From NCBI GenBank assembly GCA_023053685.1, contig JALIGW010000016.1, positions 14,546,973 to 14,610,972 on the forward strand: a DNA stretch of 64,000 nucleotides, read 5' to 3'. The notes beneath the pieces are model-generated. The model was not told where the DNA came from and searched no databases. It saw nothing but the letters and a program-made list of their open reading frames with translations. The stretch is from Diadophis punctatus similis. Taxonomy: Eukaryota; Chordata; Lepidosauria; Squamata; Dipsadidae. A program made the position numbers and the translations under genes. Each line of letters begins with the position of its first letter. The stretch's first letter is position 1. Shown here piece by piece: positions 11,451-23,644 of this stretch.

Positions 11451-11878
11451 CGGGTGTGGGCTGCTCCGGGTTCACCCGGGTTTGGGTGATCCTCTAGCGA
11501 AGATTCTGTGTAGTTCGGCGAACCCCCAAATCCCACTCCTGACTGGCCCGCACAGAGGCTCGGGGGGAGGGCGAAAAACGGGCCTCCCAGAGGCTCCGGA
11601 ATGCCGGAGGGCCTCCGGAGCCCAAGGGAGGCTGTTTTTGCCCTCCTGGAGGCTCAAGAAAAACCTCCGGAGCCCAGGGAGGGAGAAAAATGGGCCTCCC
11701 GGAAGTTCCAGAATGCCGGAAACGTTTCTAGCCTCCAGAGAGCCTCCGGAGCCCGGGGAGGGTGAAAACGCCCCCCCCCCATGGTGCAGGAGGCCGAATA
11801 GGCCATGCCCACCATGGCCACACCCACCCAGCAACTGGGCAGAGAACTCATTGCTAAAATTTTTGAAGTCCACCCCTG
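11451..11878 (-). mobile_element. GC-rich hAT-type element, inverted copy
   Basis: The right end AATTTTTGAAGTCCACCCCTG is the complement of the left end of the copy at 12332. Flanks ATACTGCT and GTACTGCC are a diverged 8-bp duplication. The interior (ctccggaggcc type runs) gives a long spurious frame. Confidence 0.8.
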
Positions 11879-12331
11879 GTACTGCCCCATCCACATCCCC
11901 ATATTGGGTGGCAAACTGATGTCTTTCTGATATCTTTAAGGCTTTATGAAAGATCTTTGGATGGTCTTCAAGGGCAGATCCAAATATATGACATTGCAGC
12001 AATCCAAACAAAATATAAAGCATCGTATCTGGAGCATCTCTCTCACCTGAAATGGTCATAGTTGTATGAAAGATCCCTGGGTATCACAAGGCTTCTTATG
12101 ACAATGGTGGAAATATTAGTACTTTAGAAGATTTACCAGCATTACTCCATCTTTTACAATAGGGGACAACAGATCTTTCATCCAATCCATTGTTTTTGCA
12201 ACCTTATCAACTTTTCAAAGCGTGGACTTAAAACTCCTTGAATTCCCCAATCAGCATGCTGGTTGGGGAATTTTAAGTCTTGAAATCCATGCATCTTAAA
12301 GTTAATAAGGCTGAGAAACTCTGATCTTATC
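11879..12331. other. Dispersed repeat fragments between two inverted hAT copies
   Basis: 11940-12060 (cttcaagggcagatccaaat, gcagcaatccaaacaaaat) is similar to 16013-16060. 12205-12312 is a worn palindromic MITE (ttgaattccccaatcagcat and mirrored arm). Confidence 0.45.
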
Positions 12332-12856
12332 CAGGGGTGGGCTTCAAAAATTTAAGCAATGGGTTCTCTGCCCGATTGCTGGGTAGGCGTGGCCATGGTG
12401 GGCGTGGCCTATTCGGCCTCCTACACCACGGCAGGGGGCGGGGCGTTTTCGCCTTCCCCGGGCTCCGGAGGCTCTCTGGAGGCCGGAAACGGGCTGTTTC
12501 TGACCTTCCGGAACTTCCGGGAGGCCCATATTTTGCCCTCCCCGAGCTCCAGAGCTTTCCTCAAGCCTCCAGGAGGGTGAAAACGGCCTCCCCTGGGCTC
12601 CGGAGGCACTCCGGAAGCCAGAAATGGGCCCATTTCTGGCCTTCCGGAGCCTCCAGGAGGCCCGTTTTTCACTCTCCCCAAGCCTCCGCGCGGGCCCTGC
12701 ACTTAACTGGCATCCAAAACGGGCCACGTGGATACTCCTGGGAGGGGCGGGGTGGGAGGGGCCAGTCAGGAGTGGGATTTGGGGGTTCGCCGAACCGCGC
12801 AAAATCTTTGCTACAGGATCTCCCGAACCCAGGCGAACCCAGAGCAGCCCACTTCT
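12332..12856 (+). mobile_element. GC-rich hAT-type element
   Basis: Starts CAGGGGTGGGCTTCAAAAAT and ends GAGCAGCCCACTTCTG; flanks ATCTTATC and ATCCTATC are an 8-bp duplication with one mismatch. Long open frames inside come from GC-rich repeats and are not genes. Confidence 0.85.
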
Positions 12857-14406
12857 GATCCTATCACCGAGCAGACTTTTGATTTGAGCATTTGATTAAA
12901 TGAAAACAGGAACCAGTGAAGAAAACAAATCAGCCCATTATTTTTAAAACAATAACTTTGTTAGTCCCAACCAACTTCCTCTTACCAGCTCTTATCTTAA
13001 ATAAGCTGGTTTACTGAAGAATTAATTCTCCTGAATTTAGTATATGTCCTGAGCAAATATGTCCAAGATGGATCACAATATTCATTAATTAATATAGTAA
13101 TAAGATTATCATCTTATTACTGTGTTAATTAAATTATGAAAATGAAAGAAGGGGAAACATCAGTTAACCAATATTTTTCCTTCTCCAGAACTATTATTTT
13201 TAAATTCTTTTTCTTTCTTTTTTTATATACTTTTTTATTTTTAAATAAAGTATTAAATAAATGAACAGTGTGGCATCTAGGTATCATTAATTTTGATACC
13301 AAATAATAGTGATGAGATTAACAATTTTGATAGCCTTAATTACATTAATCATACTCACATCATTATAGTAACATTGTAGATAATACAATCATCTTTCAAC
13401 TTCTAATCCTGTCATCTATTATGATTTTAACGTTTTATAGAAATATGCATAATAATATTTTCCCCCTTTCTAATTTCTACCTCTATTCTATATCTTAATA
13501 TCACAAATCTTATATTGGTAGGTACTCTATTTCTATCCTTCATCTCTTGTTCATTTTAGTATTTCAGTTCTTGTTAATTTTTCTTTTTTTCCCCTTTGGC
13601 ATGTTTTCCACATCATTATAATAACATTAAAAATATTACAATTAACATTGTTAACATTATAATATTTACTTCACCATATATCTAATCCCTCATCATTTAA
13701 TTTTTCCAATATTTTATTACACAATACTAATAACCATAATAACCTTAATACTGTTAAGGAGGAAAAATCTTTGAGACTTTTGAAGATTGCTAAATGGAGT
13801 GGTTCACAAATATTTGGAATTAACATTGGAATTAAAAAGCTGACTATGTGGCTGATGAAGACAAAGGAAAACCTGTTGGATCATTTTTTAATTATTTTCT
13901 ACCTCACGCACCAGTCCCATAGGAGTTTCACAAAGGGAGGGATGACTTGGTCCCTAAAGCAGGAAGATGCTGTCATGGTTAATTCTAGGCAATTACCTTT
14001 GTCATTAAGGGTGTTTGTGCGGTATTTCATACTAGAAAGAGGCATGGCTACGCTCTTAGGTTTGGCTCATAGCTACACGGGTGGAGTCGTACAATCTTAC
14101 TGAACTGGTTACTGACTCTTTCTTCTACGTGTCCAGTGGGATCATGTCCACACCGCACCCGAAGGCAGGAGTTTATCTTAAACAGTGCGCATAAGCATTA
14201 TGGCACACTGTTTTCACCTCAGATCTCTTGACGCTGCCTCCAGGCATCTGTTCCTTTTGCTAAATGATAGCGCCGGCCCTGCCAAGAAACCATCAGTTGT
14301 TATAATCAACAGAGAATAAAGAAAAGTTCAAAGGAGGCTGCCACCGAAACAGTGATGTCCTCGCATAGTATATATAGTAGTTGGTCGCCTTGTTCACACA
14401 TAATAC
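12857..14406. other. Unassigned, very AT-rich
   Basis: 13030-13760 is strongly AT rich. A 110-codon plus frame at 13771-14103 has no recognisable domain; 13890-14290 is less AT rich and may be an old element. Nothing can be named. Confidence 0.3.
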
Positions 14407-15372
14407 AGGTAGCCCTCGATGTACGACCACAACTGAGCCCAAAATTTATGTTGCTCAGTGAGACATTTGTTAAGTGAGTTCTGCCCCATTTTACAACTTT
14501 TCTTGCCACCGTTGTTAAGCGAATCACTGCAGTTGATAAGTTAGTAACCGGGTTGTTAAGTGAATCTGGCTTCCCCATTGACTTTGCTTGTCAGAAGGTC
14601 GCAAAAGGGGATCACATGACCCTAGGACGCTGCCACCGTCATAAATATGAACCAGTTGCCAAGCATCCAAATTTTGATCACGTGATCATGAGGATGCTGC
14701 AAAGCAGAGATGGGTTCCTACTGGTTCGGACCGGTTCTATAGAAATGTTAGTAAATTGGCCCAGGCCTGCCACGCTCGCGAGATGGTTCTCTCAGCGGTG
14801 CCTATGGTGCCGCCATCTTGTTTTTTCTAGTACTCAGGGACGTCCTGAGCGCGTCCCTGAGCGAACCGGCAGTAGAAGAATCCGGAACCCACCCCTGCTG
14901 CAAAGGTCGTAACTGTGAAAAACAGTCATGTCACTTTTTTCAGTTCCGTTGTAACTTTGAACAGTCACTAAATGAACTCTTACACCAAATACAAGCAAAC
15001 CACAGTAGATACAGTCCTCAAACGTACAACCGTAATTGAACCGCAATTTCTATTGTAATCGTGACAGTCATAAAACGTATCTCCATGTGATTTTGCAGTG
15101 GTGGTTAAGAGAGCCCATTGTTCATTGTGGGAGGTTTTGGACCAGTAAATGCAAATTTCTGGCAAAAAATGTTGTAAATTGTGATCAAGTGACCATGGGA
15201 TGCTGCAAACCACTGTAAATATGAAACGGTTGCCGAGTGACTAAAATGTGGTCAGGTGACCCCAGGGCAGGGGGCCAGATGTCGGAACTTTGAAGTCAGG
15301 TCACAGTTGCTTTTTTGGGGGTCCATCAGAACTTCAAGTGACCTGTTGGAAGGTCGAGGATTTCCTGTATAG
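14407..15372. mobile_element. Two mariner-type MITEs with a nested hAT-type element
   Basis: A family A copy runs from 14407 (caggtagccctcgatgtacg) to about 14980, and a second diverged copy from about 15012 to 15370 (gaaggtcgaggatttcctgt). Inside the first, 14705-14897 is a 193-bp element (CAGAGATGGGTTCC to GGAACCCACCCCTG) with an exact duplication CTGCAAAG on both sides. Confidence 0.82.
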
Positions 15373-16440
15373 TTTAATACAAGGGGTGGACCCAGTCTCT
15401 GTTCATCTTCCAAAACCAGCTACTGACTGACTATCCATTAGTGCCAGTTTTGGCTCTTCTCATGTATAGACATTTGCATTTTCAGAGAGTCCACAGATGT
15501 CAACTAAGCAGAAGCAACTGGAGCAAAATTATGATCCGATAATGGTCAACCAAACACCAACCAGAAGCCTCTTAGAAATGTGTATGTGGCGGCTACGGTT
15601 TGCATAATGGGATATATCACAATTAGTAACTCACATTAATATCCTCCGTGATACAATATGACGTGTGGAACCTATCACAATTAGTATATCACACTAACAT
15701 CCTCTGTGATATAACATGACATGTGGAACCTACAGATATGACCAGCTTCTAGTCACCCGTCATGCAAAGGAAAAATAAATGCTAAAGATCTTGCTCAGCG
15801 ATTGAATCAGAAATGCGGAAATTTGATGACAGACTGATTTCAAAGATGTCATGAAAATAAGCACTAAAATGAAAATATAAATGTTTGGGGCACATTGCAC
15901 ATTTATGCCAGGCCCCAAGAACCAAGGAAGACATGGGGAGTCTTTGACAACTCCTAGTACACGTAACTGCTCCCGCCGCTGCATTCAGTAGCATCAGACG
16001 CATCTGGATACGCTTCAAGGGCAGCCCAATATAGAGTGCCTTGCAACAGTCCAATCAGAATGTGATTAGGGCATGAATGACTGTAAGCAGAGCCAGCTGA
16101 TCCAGGTATGGGTGCAGTTGGTGCACAAGACAAAACTGTGCAAAGGCACTCTGAGCCACGAGAATCACTTGCTCACCGGGCAGGAGTCATGAGTCTAGGT
16201 AGGAGGACTGTCCAGCATGTTGTGTGAACCACCCCACTAGACTCATAACCTTGTTGATTTCTTTGGGCAGAATGTGTTATGTGACACACAGCAATTGTGC
16301 TTTGTTAATCCTGTTTAAGATGTTGCATGACCTCAGTCAAACTGTGTACAACATACAAGCTTCCTGTTGTCACTGAATTGCAATTCTTAACAGCTCCTAA
16401 CACTTAATAGGAGAAGTGTTGAGAAACATCTGGAAAACCA
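15373..16440. other. Unassigned, with a tandem duplication and dispersed repeat
   Basis: 15610-15732 is a direct duplication of a unit of about 61 bp (tatcacaattagta, gatacaatatgac, gtgtggaacctatc). 15880-16110 is a dispersed repeat (gcttcaagggcagcccaata, gggcatgaatgactgtaagc) of unknown class. Confidence 0.45.
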
Positions 16441-16690
16441 TATCATTTATTTATTTGTGAGATTTATATACCGCCTCACAGTGCAAGCACTCTCTAAGCG
16501 GTTTACACCAGTAAGCAATGTATATTTATATTGGCCCCAACAATTTGGGTCCTCATTTTACCTACCTTGGAAGGATGGAAGGCTGAGTCAACCCTGAGCC
16601 GGTGAGATTTGAACCGCTGACCTGCGGATCACAGTCAGCTAAAGTGGCCTGCAGTACTGCCTCTAACCGCTGCGCCACCTCGGCTCTTAA
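16441..16690 (-). mobile_element. tRNA-derived SINE, Sauria-like
   Basis: On the minus strand a tRNA-like head (GAGCCGAGGTGGCGCAGCGG with a B-box-like GGTTCAAATCTCACC) precedes the body (CAGCCTTCCATCCTTCCAAG). The tail differs from the other copies in the window (ttatttgtgagatttatata). Confidence 0.75.
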
Positions 16691-16834
16691 TCAAGTTACT
16701 GTATACTCCTTCCATGACATTAAATACCTCTGTCATGTCTGATCAGCTCTACTGACATCTAAGCCAATGCCAATTTGCAAGATATGTATACATATATCAT
16801 ATAAATATGGTAAATTAAAAAAAAACCTCTATGG

Positions 16835-16963
16835 CCGGGGTGTCAAAGTCGCGTAGTCATGGCAATGTCACATGACATATCGGGACTTTTTCCCCCTTTG
16901 CTAAACTGGGCAGGGCCAGCATGTGACACATCCGGCCCGCGGGCCGCAAGTTTGACACCCCTG
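16835..16963. mobile_element. hAT-type MITE, TTTGACACCCC family
   Basis: CCGGGGTGTCAAAGTCGCG to CAAGTTTGACACCCCTG. CTCTATGG is duplicated exactly (16827-16834 and 16964-16971). A related copy lies at 23531-23644. Confidence 0.88.
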
Positions 16964-16994
16964 CTCTATGGGGTATAAAACTGATAAACTAATT

Positions 16995-17801
16995 CCCAAA
17001 ATGAATGGATGAGAAGCGAAACGTCTTCAAAGAAAAACCAGAAAATCCAGTTGCCTCTTGAAAAAGCACCTTTGGGACAACCATGACCTGGATGACTGAG
17101 AATCTCCATAGACATAATTCCCAAAAGAGGTTGACTAATACAGCCAACTGCATCCTCTGAGGAATAAGATGCTAAATAAAAATCAGAACGTCAAACTCCC
17201 AAACAAACAAACAAACAAAATTCCAAAAAATCATGAGAAAGTAAGATAAGAAAAAAAAATAAGGCCATTCAATTGGAGCCCATTAAAAGGTTCAAGGCAG
17301 CTTTAGGGAGGTCGACCATTATAAAAAAAAGAAAAGAAAAAGATGATGGCAGCTATTGGATATTGCATTGCTGGAGAGCAACTTGAAGTAACTTTTGGTT
17401 TCCCAACATCTGGAATTTCGATCCTCCCAGTGACATATGAACTTTATCAGCTGTGTATATTCATCATTCTCGATAGATGGAAAGTCCAAATGCCTATTCT
17501 TAGTGGAGTTAAAAAAAGATCAGTTGCTCCTCCAACAGAAATGCTGGAAGGCTGTAGGGACTGTCTACATTTCTATGCTTTGAGATGTGTGTGTGTGTGT
17601 GTATCCTTGAGTCAAAAAGTTCTCTGAGAGTTTTCAACTGTGGTGACATAGCCACTGGGATATCCATCGCCTAATCCATAAAATGGTTTGTTTTCAGCTT
17701 GGAACCCAAAGAGTAGATAAGTAGTCTAGTCAAATGTATGCATTCATGGAAATGACATGCAAAGGTCCATACATTAAGGTCAATTGTTTGCAAATGCTAT
17801 A
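16995..17801. other. Repeat fragment then unassigned intron
   Basis: 16995-17115 copies the right end of the repeat at 7372-7738. The rest is AT-rich with a short TG run at 17585-17602. No coding recognised. Confidence 0.4.
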
Positions 17802-18203
17802 CAGGTAGTCCTTGATTTACAATCACAATTGAGACCAGAATTTTCACTGTTAAGCGAGGCTGTTGTTAAATGAGTTGTGCCCAATTTCACAAACTTTTTT
17901 TGCAATTGTTCTTAAACCAATCACTGCAGTTCTTAAGTATATCATGTGGTTGTTTACGTGAACCTGACTTTCCCCCATTGACTCTGTTTGTTGGAAGCTG
18001 GCTGGGGGGGCAGGGGGGGAATCACAAATGGCAATCACACGACGCCAATAGGCTGCAACTGTCATAGATACATGCTGGTTGCCAAGTGCCTAAATTATGA
18101 TCACGTGACCATGGGGATGCTGCAAGAGTTGTAAGTCCTGAGGTCAAGGACCATTTGCAAATCACTTTTTTCAATGCCATGCTTATAAGTCAAGAATTCC
18201 CTT
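17802..18203. mobile_element. Mariner-type MITE, family A, diverged
   Basis: Starts CAGGTAGTCCTTGATTTACA after TA, ends near gtcaagaattccct. Less conserved than the copies at 21266 and 26441. Confidence 0.7.
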
Positions 18204-18304
18204 TATTAGGCAGCCTTACAAGCTGAAATGTATATATTAAGAATTGCACTTCAGATGCATACTTGCTTTAGTGCAAAATTAAAATAAAACGACAGTCACA
18301 AAAT

Positions 18305-18339
18305 CTACACACACACACATATATGTATGTATGTATACG

Positions 18340-18397
<58 letters not shown>
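18305..18397. repeat. CA/TG microsatellites
   Basis: A short (CA)n and (GTAT)n at 18307-18339 runs into an uninterrupted (TG)n of about 55 bp. Confidence 0.95.
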
Positions 18398-18428
18398 TGT
18401 ATCCCTTCCCCTTTTGGTTTTCTAATTA

Positions 18429-19026
18429 CCATATTTTTGGAGTATAAGACACACCGGAGTATAAGACGCACCTTAGTTTTTGGGGAGGAAAATAAGGGGA
18501 GGGGAATTCTGCCTACCAGGTATTCATCTGGCTAGTCCTTAGCCTGGTCAGCTTCAGCACATTCGTTCGCTCGTTGGTTTTGAGGTTGGGGATGGTTGGG
18601 GCTTTGCTTCTAAAGCACAGCTGATCGTCGGAGGGAGCAGCAATTAGAAAAGCAGGCAAAGCGTGGAAGATCGCTTAGCTGGTGTTTGGGCTGAAAAACA
18701 GCTTCAAAAGCACAGCTGATCCTCGGAGGGAGCTCCGGTGACTAAAGCAGGCAAAGTGCGGAAGGGGTAAGAGAAGGCAGCAGCTGTTCCGGGTAGCCAT
18801 TTTGGGCACCACCTGGCGCGTTTGGAGGCTGAAACCGCAACATGCGGACCCCAAAAACACAAGCCATTGTCGGTGGCAATCTCTGCAGCCAGGAAGGGGA
18901 CGCGCGGAGGATGAAGGGTAGGGGCCAGCAAGTGGGCAGAGCTACATTCAGAGTATAAGACGCACCCAAATTTTCAGCCTCTTTTAGGAGGAAAAAAAGT
19001 GCGTCTTATACTCCAAAAAAATACGG
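18429..19026. mobile_element. Mariner-type MITE, family B (CCGTATTTTTCGGAG)
   Basis: 598 bp between inverted ends CCATATTTTTGGAGTATAAG and CTTATACTCCAAAAAAATAC(GG), flanked by TA. The interior includes two tandem-like segments (cacagctgatcgtcggaggg and cacagctgatcctcggaggg). Confidence 0.85.
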
Positions 19027-20080
19027 TATTTCAACAACTTGCAGTGTTGTGTAGTCACTAACCATTCTCAGGTATCAATGAAATATTGGGTTATTTTTCT
19101 TCCATTATAAGTCTCTCTCGTTCGCATTGCTGTTTTATAAAACATGGACCTGCTGAAACTTTGTTCTGCAAGATGAATATGAAATCTTTTAAAGAGTGAA
19201 ATGATTGTTTTCTGCCAGAAATCTAACGTGCAAATGAGTTACACCAGAAGGCAAACCTTGACTGATCTTGACAAACTAAATAGAATCAGATCTATTTAGT
19301 AGAAAGATTGGAGACTATGAAGGAATCCCAGCCATATAGGTAGGATACAGTTTATTCCAGAGAGAAGTCATAGAAATCAAAGAAATTCTATATTATTGCC
19401 AAGAAAACTACATGGATGTTGCCATGAAGTCTCTAGGAGCGACTGACTTTAAGCCAAAATATTTAGAATGGCCCTAAAAATCACAATACCGTACATCAAG
19501 TTCCGAGTTTAAATCATTAGTTATGGATTTGCAAACAACTGAATAAAAGACGTACACAAACAAGCTACTTTTGAGCTTAAAATAGAAGAGAGTCCTGCTC
19601 CAATTTTTTTCTCTAAAGCTTTTAAAATTACAGGTGGTCCCCAAAACGAGACACAAGCTTGCTCTTTTTGAAGCACCTGCTGCCTTCATGTCCTGGCCTA
19701 AAAACGACAGTTCTGAGGGCACTGAAAGAAATGCTTAAATACAGTGAATTTCCCCTGGAGTACATTTATGCTTGCTTACTCATAAGCAAGCTGCTGGAAT
19801 TCCTGGGTGCTGAGATATCTATGACTTTTAGGGCAGAAGGGAGGATACTGCTCTAGGTCTCGGCCAAATATATTTCAATTTGCCAAGTTATTTTTTTCCC
19901 CCTGGCTTCCCAGATCAACTGACTAGAATCTGGGCAAAAATGAAGCATTTGGAATGAAACAATTCTAAATCCTGAAGTTTGTCTTGAGGATCAGATATGA
20001 TATATGATAGGATAGGATATATATCTATATCTATAATAGATCTATAATAGTCTCCCTTTATTTTCATTTATCAGCAAAAA
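19027..20080. other. Unassigned, PANX1 intron 1
   Basis: No repeat family or coding exon recognised over about 1 kb; could be single-copy. Confidence 0.35.
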
Positions 20081-20085
20081 ATCCT

Positions 20086-20450
20086 ACACACACACACACA
20101 ATATATATATATATATATATATTCTGAGTTTTTAGTGGGTGTTTGTATGTAGGTCTTTGGTTATTCGGGTTTTCTCCCGCGTGAAATTGGAAGTGTCTTG
20201 GCGATGTTTCGACGAAGTCTCATTCGTCATCATCAGGCTGGTGTCTTTGGCTTCCTGCTTCTAGGAGCAATGTGAGATTGCAGCTGTTTCTTCCTTTTAA
20301 CTGCCAGTGGGGAAGAAACAGCTGCAATCTCACATTGCTCCTAGAAGCAGGAAGCCAAAGATACCAGCCTGATGATGACAAATGAGACTTCGTCGAAACG
20401 TCGTCAAGACACTTCCAATTTCACGCGGGAGAAAACCCGAATAACCAAAG

Positions 20451-20503
<53 letters not shown>
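20086..20503. repeat. Large foldback element flanked by CA/TA microsatellites
   Basis: Arms of about 140 bp (20155-20294 and 20311-20450) are near-perfect complements around a 16-bp spacer (ttttaactgccagtgg). Outer ends are ctttggttattcgggttttc and its complement. A CA/TA run (20086-20124) lies left and a (CA)n of about 50 bp right. Confidence 0.92.
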
Positions 20504-20505
<2 letters not shown>

Positions 20506-20630
20506 ATAACGGCAGTGAAATTATTGCATGCACAAAGATGGAAAGATTTGGCAGTGCCTACAATGGAGCAATCGGAGCTTGCTGAAATTTCCTAGTTGAC
20601 CTTCTTGATTGGAGAAAAGATGGAAATATA

Positions 20631-21006
20631 TATGTAGGACTGGAAGACTTCTGCGGTCCCTTCCAGCCCTATGATTCTACGTTCTATGTAGCGTCATTTG
20701 TTTGAGAAGTAATCATACTGTAGGACTGTAGGTGGGATTCAGCAGGTTCGGGCGAACCGATAGTAGCGATAGTGGCTCGCCTAACTGCCCGGGCGTAACC
20801 ACGTCCTATATCGCTGTGTTTTGTGATGCCGCACGCATGTGCGGACAGCGCACGCGAGTGAATTGCCATGTTGTTTGACATCGCATGCATGTGTGGATGG
20901 CGTGCGCGAGCGAATTGCCATGTTGTTTGACATTGCACGCATGCGCGCTCACATTTCCAGTGCTGGGCGAACCGGTTGTTACAGTATGTGAAGCCCACCT
21001 CTGACT
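20631..21006. mobile_element. CR1 tail and hAT-type element
   Basis: 20631-20690 is a CR1 tail fragment (ggtcccttccagccctatga). About 20731-20999 is a GC-rich hAT-type element ending GAAGCCCACCTCTG; ACTGTAG repeats on both sides. Its interior is a tandem of the unit gcatgtgtggatggcgtgcg type. Confidence 0.7.
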
Positions 21007-21104
21007 GTAGCTATTTTATGAATGCCATAAAATCACCTCCACCAAGGATTGAAGTAGCATCAGTGGGAACTAGATTCAATCCCTAATTGACCACAGAGCT
21101 CACT

Positions 21105-21170
21105 ATATGAGCAGGGGGCTGGACTAGAAGACCTCCAAGGTCCCTTCCAGCTCTATTCTATTCAAGTGAT
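21105..21170 (+). mobile_element. CR1 tail fragment
   Basis: ggactagaagacctccaagg then tcccttccagctctattcta, a very short CR1 3' end. Confidence 0.7.
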
Positions 21171-21265
21171 TTGTTGGAAAGCAATCTGTTTAAGCATTTT
21201 AGTTCAGACACCAGCATTCGGCTTAATCTTTCTCAATGGGTTACTAATATAAGAAGAGTTGAATA

Positions 21266-21653
21266 CAGGTAGTCCTCGAGTTACAACCACAATTGAGCCC
21301 AAAATTTATGTTGCTAAGTAAAACATTTGTTAAGTGGATTTGCCCCATTTTACGACTTTTCTTGTCACAGCTGTTAAGTGAATCACTGCAGTTGTTAAGT
21401 TAGAAACATGGTTGTTAAGTGAATCTGGCTTCTCCCATTCACTTTGCTCATCAGAAGGTCGAAAAAGCTGATCGCGGGACATTGCAGCCGTCATAAGTTT
21501 GAACCACTTGCCAAGCATCTGAATTCTGATCAGGTGACTAGGGGGATGCTGCAAACATCATAAGTGTGAAAACCGGTCATAAGTCACTTTTTTCAGTGCC
21601 GCTGTAAATTTGAACGGTCACTAAATGAACTGTTATAAGTCGAGGACTACCTG
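21266..21653. mobile_element. Mariner-type MITE, family A, well preserved
   Basis: CAGGTAGTCCTCGAGTTACA to AAGTCGAGGACTACCTG, flanked by TA on both sides. Confidence 0.9.
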
Positions 21654-22364
21654 TACCATATCCATTCTAAAAAGCTCTTGGAATAAAAATGAGACATAAA
21701 TACATTTCATTCTGGGGGCATTTTTAGTTTATAAAAAGCCCCAAACTGAATGTCCCCCACTTCTCTAAATAAGTCTGGAAAAATACTTGCTTGAAATTCT
21801 GGATCATTTCACATCTCAGTCAATTCTGATAATGTTGAGTCGGATGAGCTCAACATTATGCATGCTTTCAACCTTAATTAGCATAAATGCCCAATTAAAA
21901 TACACTGCACACCCTTAAAATTGAGCATAAAATGGTACTTAGGCAGCCATTAAGAACAAATAAATAGAAATAAATGTTTTTCTTAAAGGTGTCGAATTGT
22001 GGTGGTAAGTCAAGCACCAACTGCAATGATGTAGTTTCCAAACAATTACAAAAAAGTGCAACAAAACTTCTGTGAGATTCCTAAATTAGACTTAGAATTG
22101 GTTCGTGTACTGTGTTATGCCACAATGGAGTCTGCTGCTTGCAGCTTAGTATTTCATGCACTGTGGTTTATTTTAAAAAAACATGGTTTATGATTTAGCA
22201 CAGGGGTCAAGAACCTGCAACCCTGAGGTCACATGCAGTTTTTTCCTGAAGAGCTTAAATTTCTTCTCCAACCAGTAACTTGTGAAACCGAAAGCTGGTT
22301 TCCTTCATTTTGAAGTACGAAACACATGTAAACTTTACTGTGTGCCTCAATGTAGAATGATGTA
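21654..22364. other. Unassigned, PANX1 intron 1
   Basis: 22203-22260 (caggggtcaagaacctgcaa) resembles one end of a hAT-type element without its partner. The rest is unassigned. Confidence 0.35.
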
Positions 22365-22850
22365 CCGTATTTTTCGGAGTATAAGACGCACCGGAGTATA
22401 AGACGCACCTTAGTTTTTGGGGAGGAAAATAGGGGAAAACAATCTGCCTACCAGGTATTCATCTGGCTAGCATCCTTAGTCTGGTCAGCTTCAGCACATT
22501 ATTTTATCTCCTGGTTAGGACTTAAAAAAACCTCCTTCTGAGAGAATAACAATGAAAGAGCCTGCAAGCCAGTAAGAGCTGGGAAGATAGTTAGCACCTG
22601 GTTAGGGCTAGAAAAAAACTTATTCGGAGCAAGTAGAGCAATGGAAAAAAAATCTGCAAAAACTTAGGGCTGGAAAAACATTCTTTGGAGAGAGTAACAA
22701 TGAAAAAGCCTGCAAGGTAAGAGCTGGGAAGATCTGTTAGCACCTAGTTAGGGCTGGAAAAAAAAGCTACATTCGAAGTATAAGACGCACCCAAATTTTC
22801 AGCCACTTTTAGGGAGGAAAAAGGTGCGTCTTATACTCTGAAAAATACGG
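22365..22850. mobile_element. Mariner-type MITE, family B
   Basis: CCGTATTTTTCGGAGTATAA to TTATACTCTGAAAAATACGG, flanked by TA. The internal sequence (gagctgggaagat, ggttagggct) matches the copy at 57137. Confidence 0.9.
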
Positions 22851-23530
22851 TAATAAAAATAGCCAGCCCAGCACTGTTTTATGATACGATCCCAACTACT
22901 TTATGGCTCTTCATACTCACAAGAGTTAAAGGCAACTCTTATTTACCAAAACATTTCCCACTCCTGTGTTGGTTTAAACAAAATTCAAAGTGTATCTAAA
23001 CTCTATGAATGCCTTGAAAAGAGAACAGGGTCAAGGCTAAAAATCACATTTGCAACATATAAACCACACCTACAAAGATATCCATCAGCACCACAACCCC
23101 AATGCCTGGAACATATAAACTTCCCACTTTTTTTGTTGTAAATTCTGTCCCTTGGCCTCTCCAAAAAGGGCGGCCTCCAGGCATCCTAATACTCATCTGA
23201 TTTAAAGTATGATCAAGTTAATCCAGACAGATGTAGGCTAAACCTGGATATAATCATACGTTGTGTCATGGGTGATGTTCACTTGCTGAAGACAGGGCTA
23301 CTGAAAGGCAGGTAACAGGCCCTTAACATATTATTTCTTTAAGATGGGAAGAGTTTTTGGAAAAAGTACCTCCTAACAAATAATAAACTACAACATCAGT
23401 TGGAATCAGCTGTAATAGTAAAGCCAAAAACATCCTGCTTGTCAAAGTACAACAGTTACAGGTAACTTATCAGCAGTCAATAAAACATCTCTTATGGGAA
23501 AACTGCAACTTCAAAGAATATTTTAAAGCA
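22851..23530. other. Unassigned, PANX1 intron 1
   Basis: An 86-codon plus frame at 22881-23141 has no recognisable similarity. No element named. Confidence 0.3.
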
Positions 23531-23644
23531 CGGGTGTCAAACTCACTGCGTCACATTGCCGTCACGTGACTTTTTTCCCTTCGCGGAGCTGGGGTGAGCG
23601 TGGCCTGCGTGTGACGCATGCGGCCCGCCAGTTTGACACCCCTG
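23531..23644. mobile_element. hAT-type MITE, TTTGACACCCC family
   Basis: Ends GGGTGTCAAACTCACTGCG and CCAGTTTGACACCCCTG; same family as 16835-16963. The duplication is not clear here. Confidence 0.7.

Noticed and set aside
11472..12858. Pro/Gly/Arg-rich frames up to 195 codons
   Set aside because: Frames arise from GC-rich interiors of two related transposon copies in opposite orientation.
13771..14103. 110-codon plus-strand frame as a gene
   Set aside because: No recognisable domain, no splice context and no codon pattern; more likely an old repeat.
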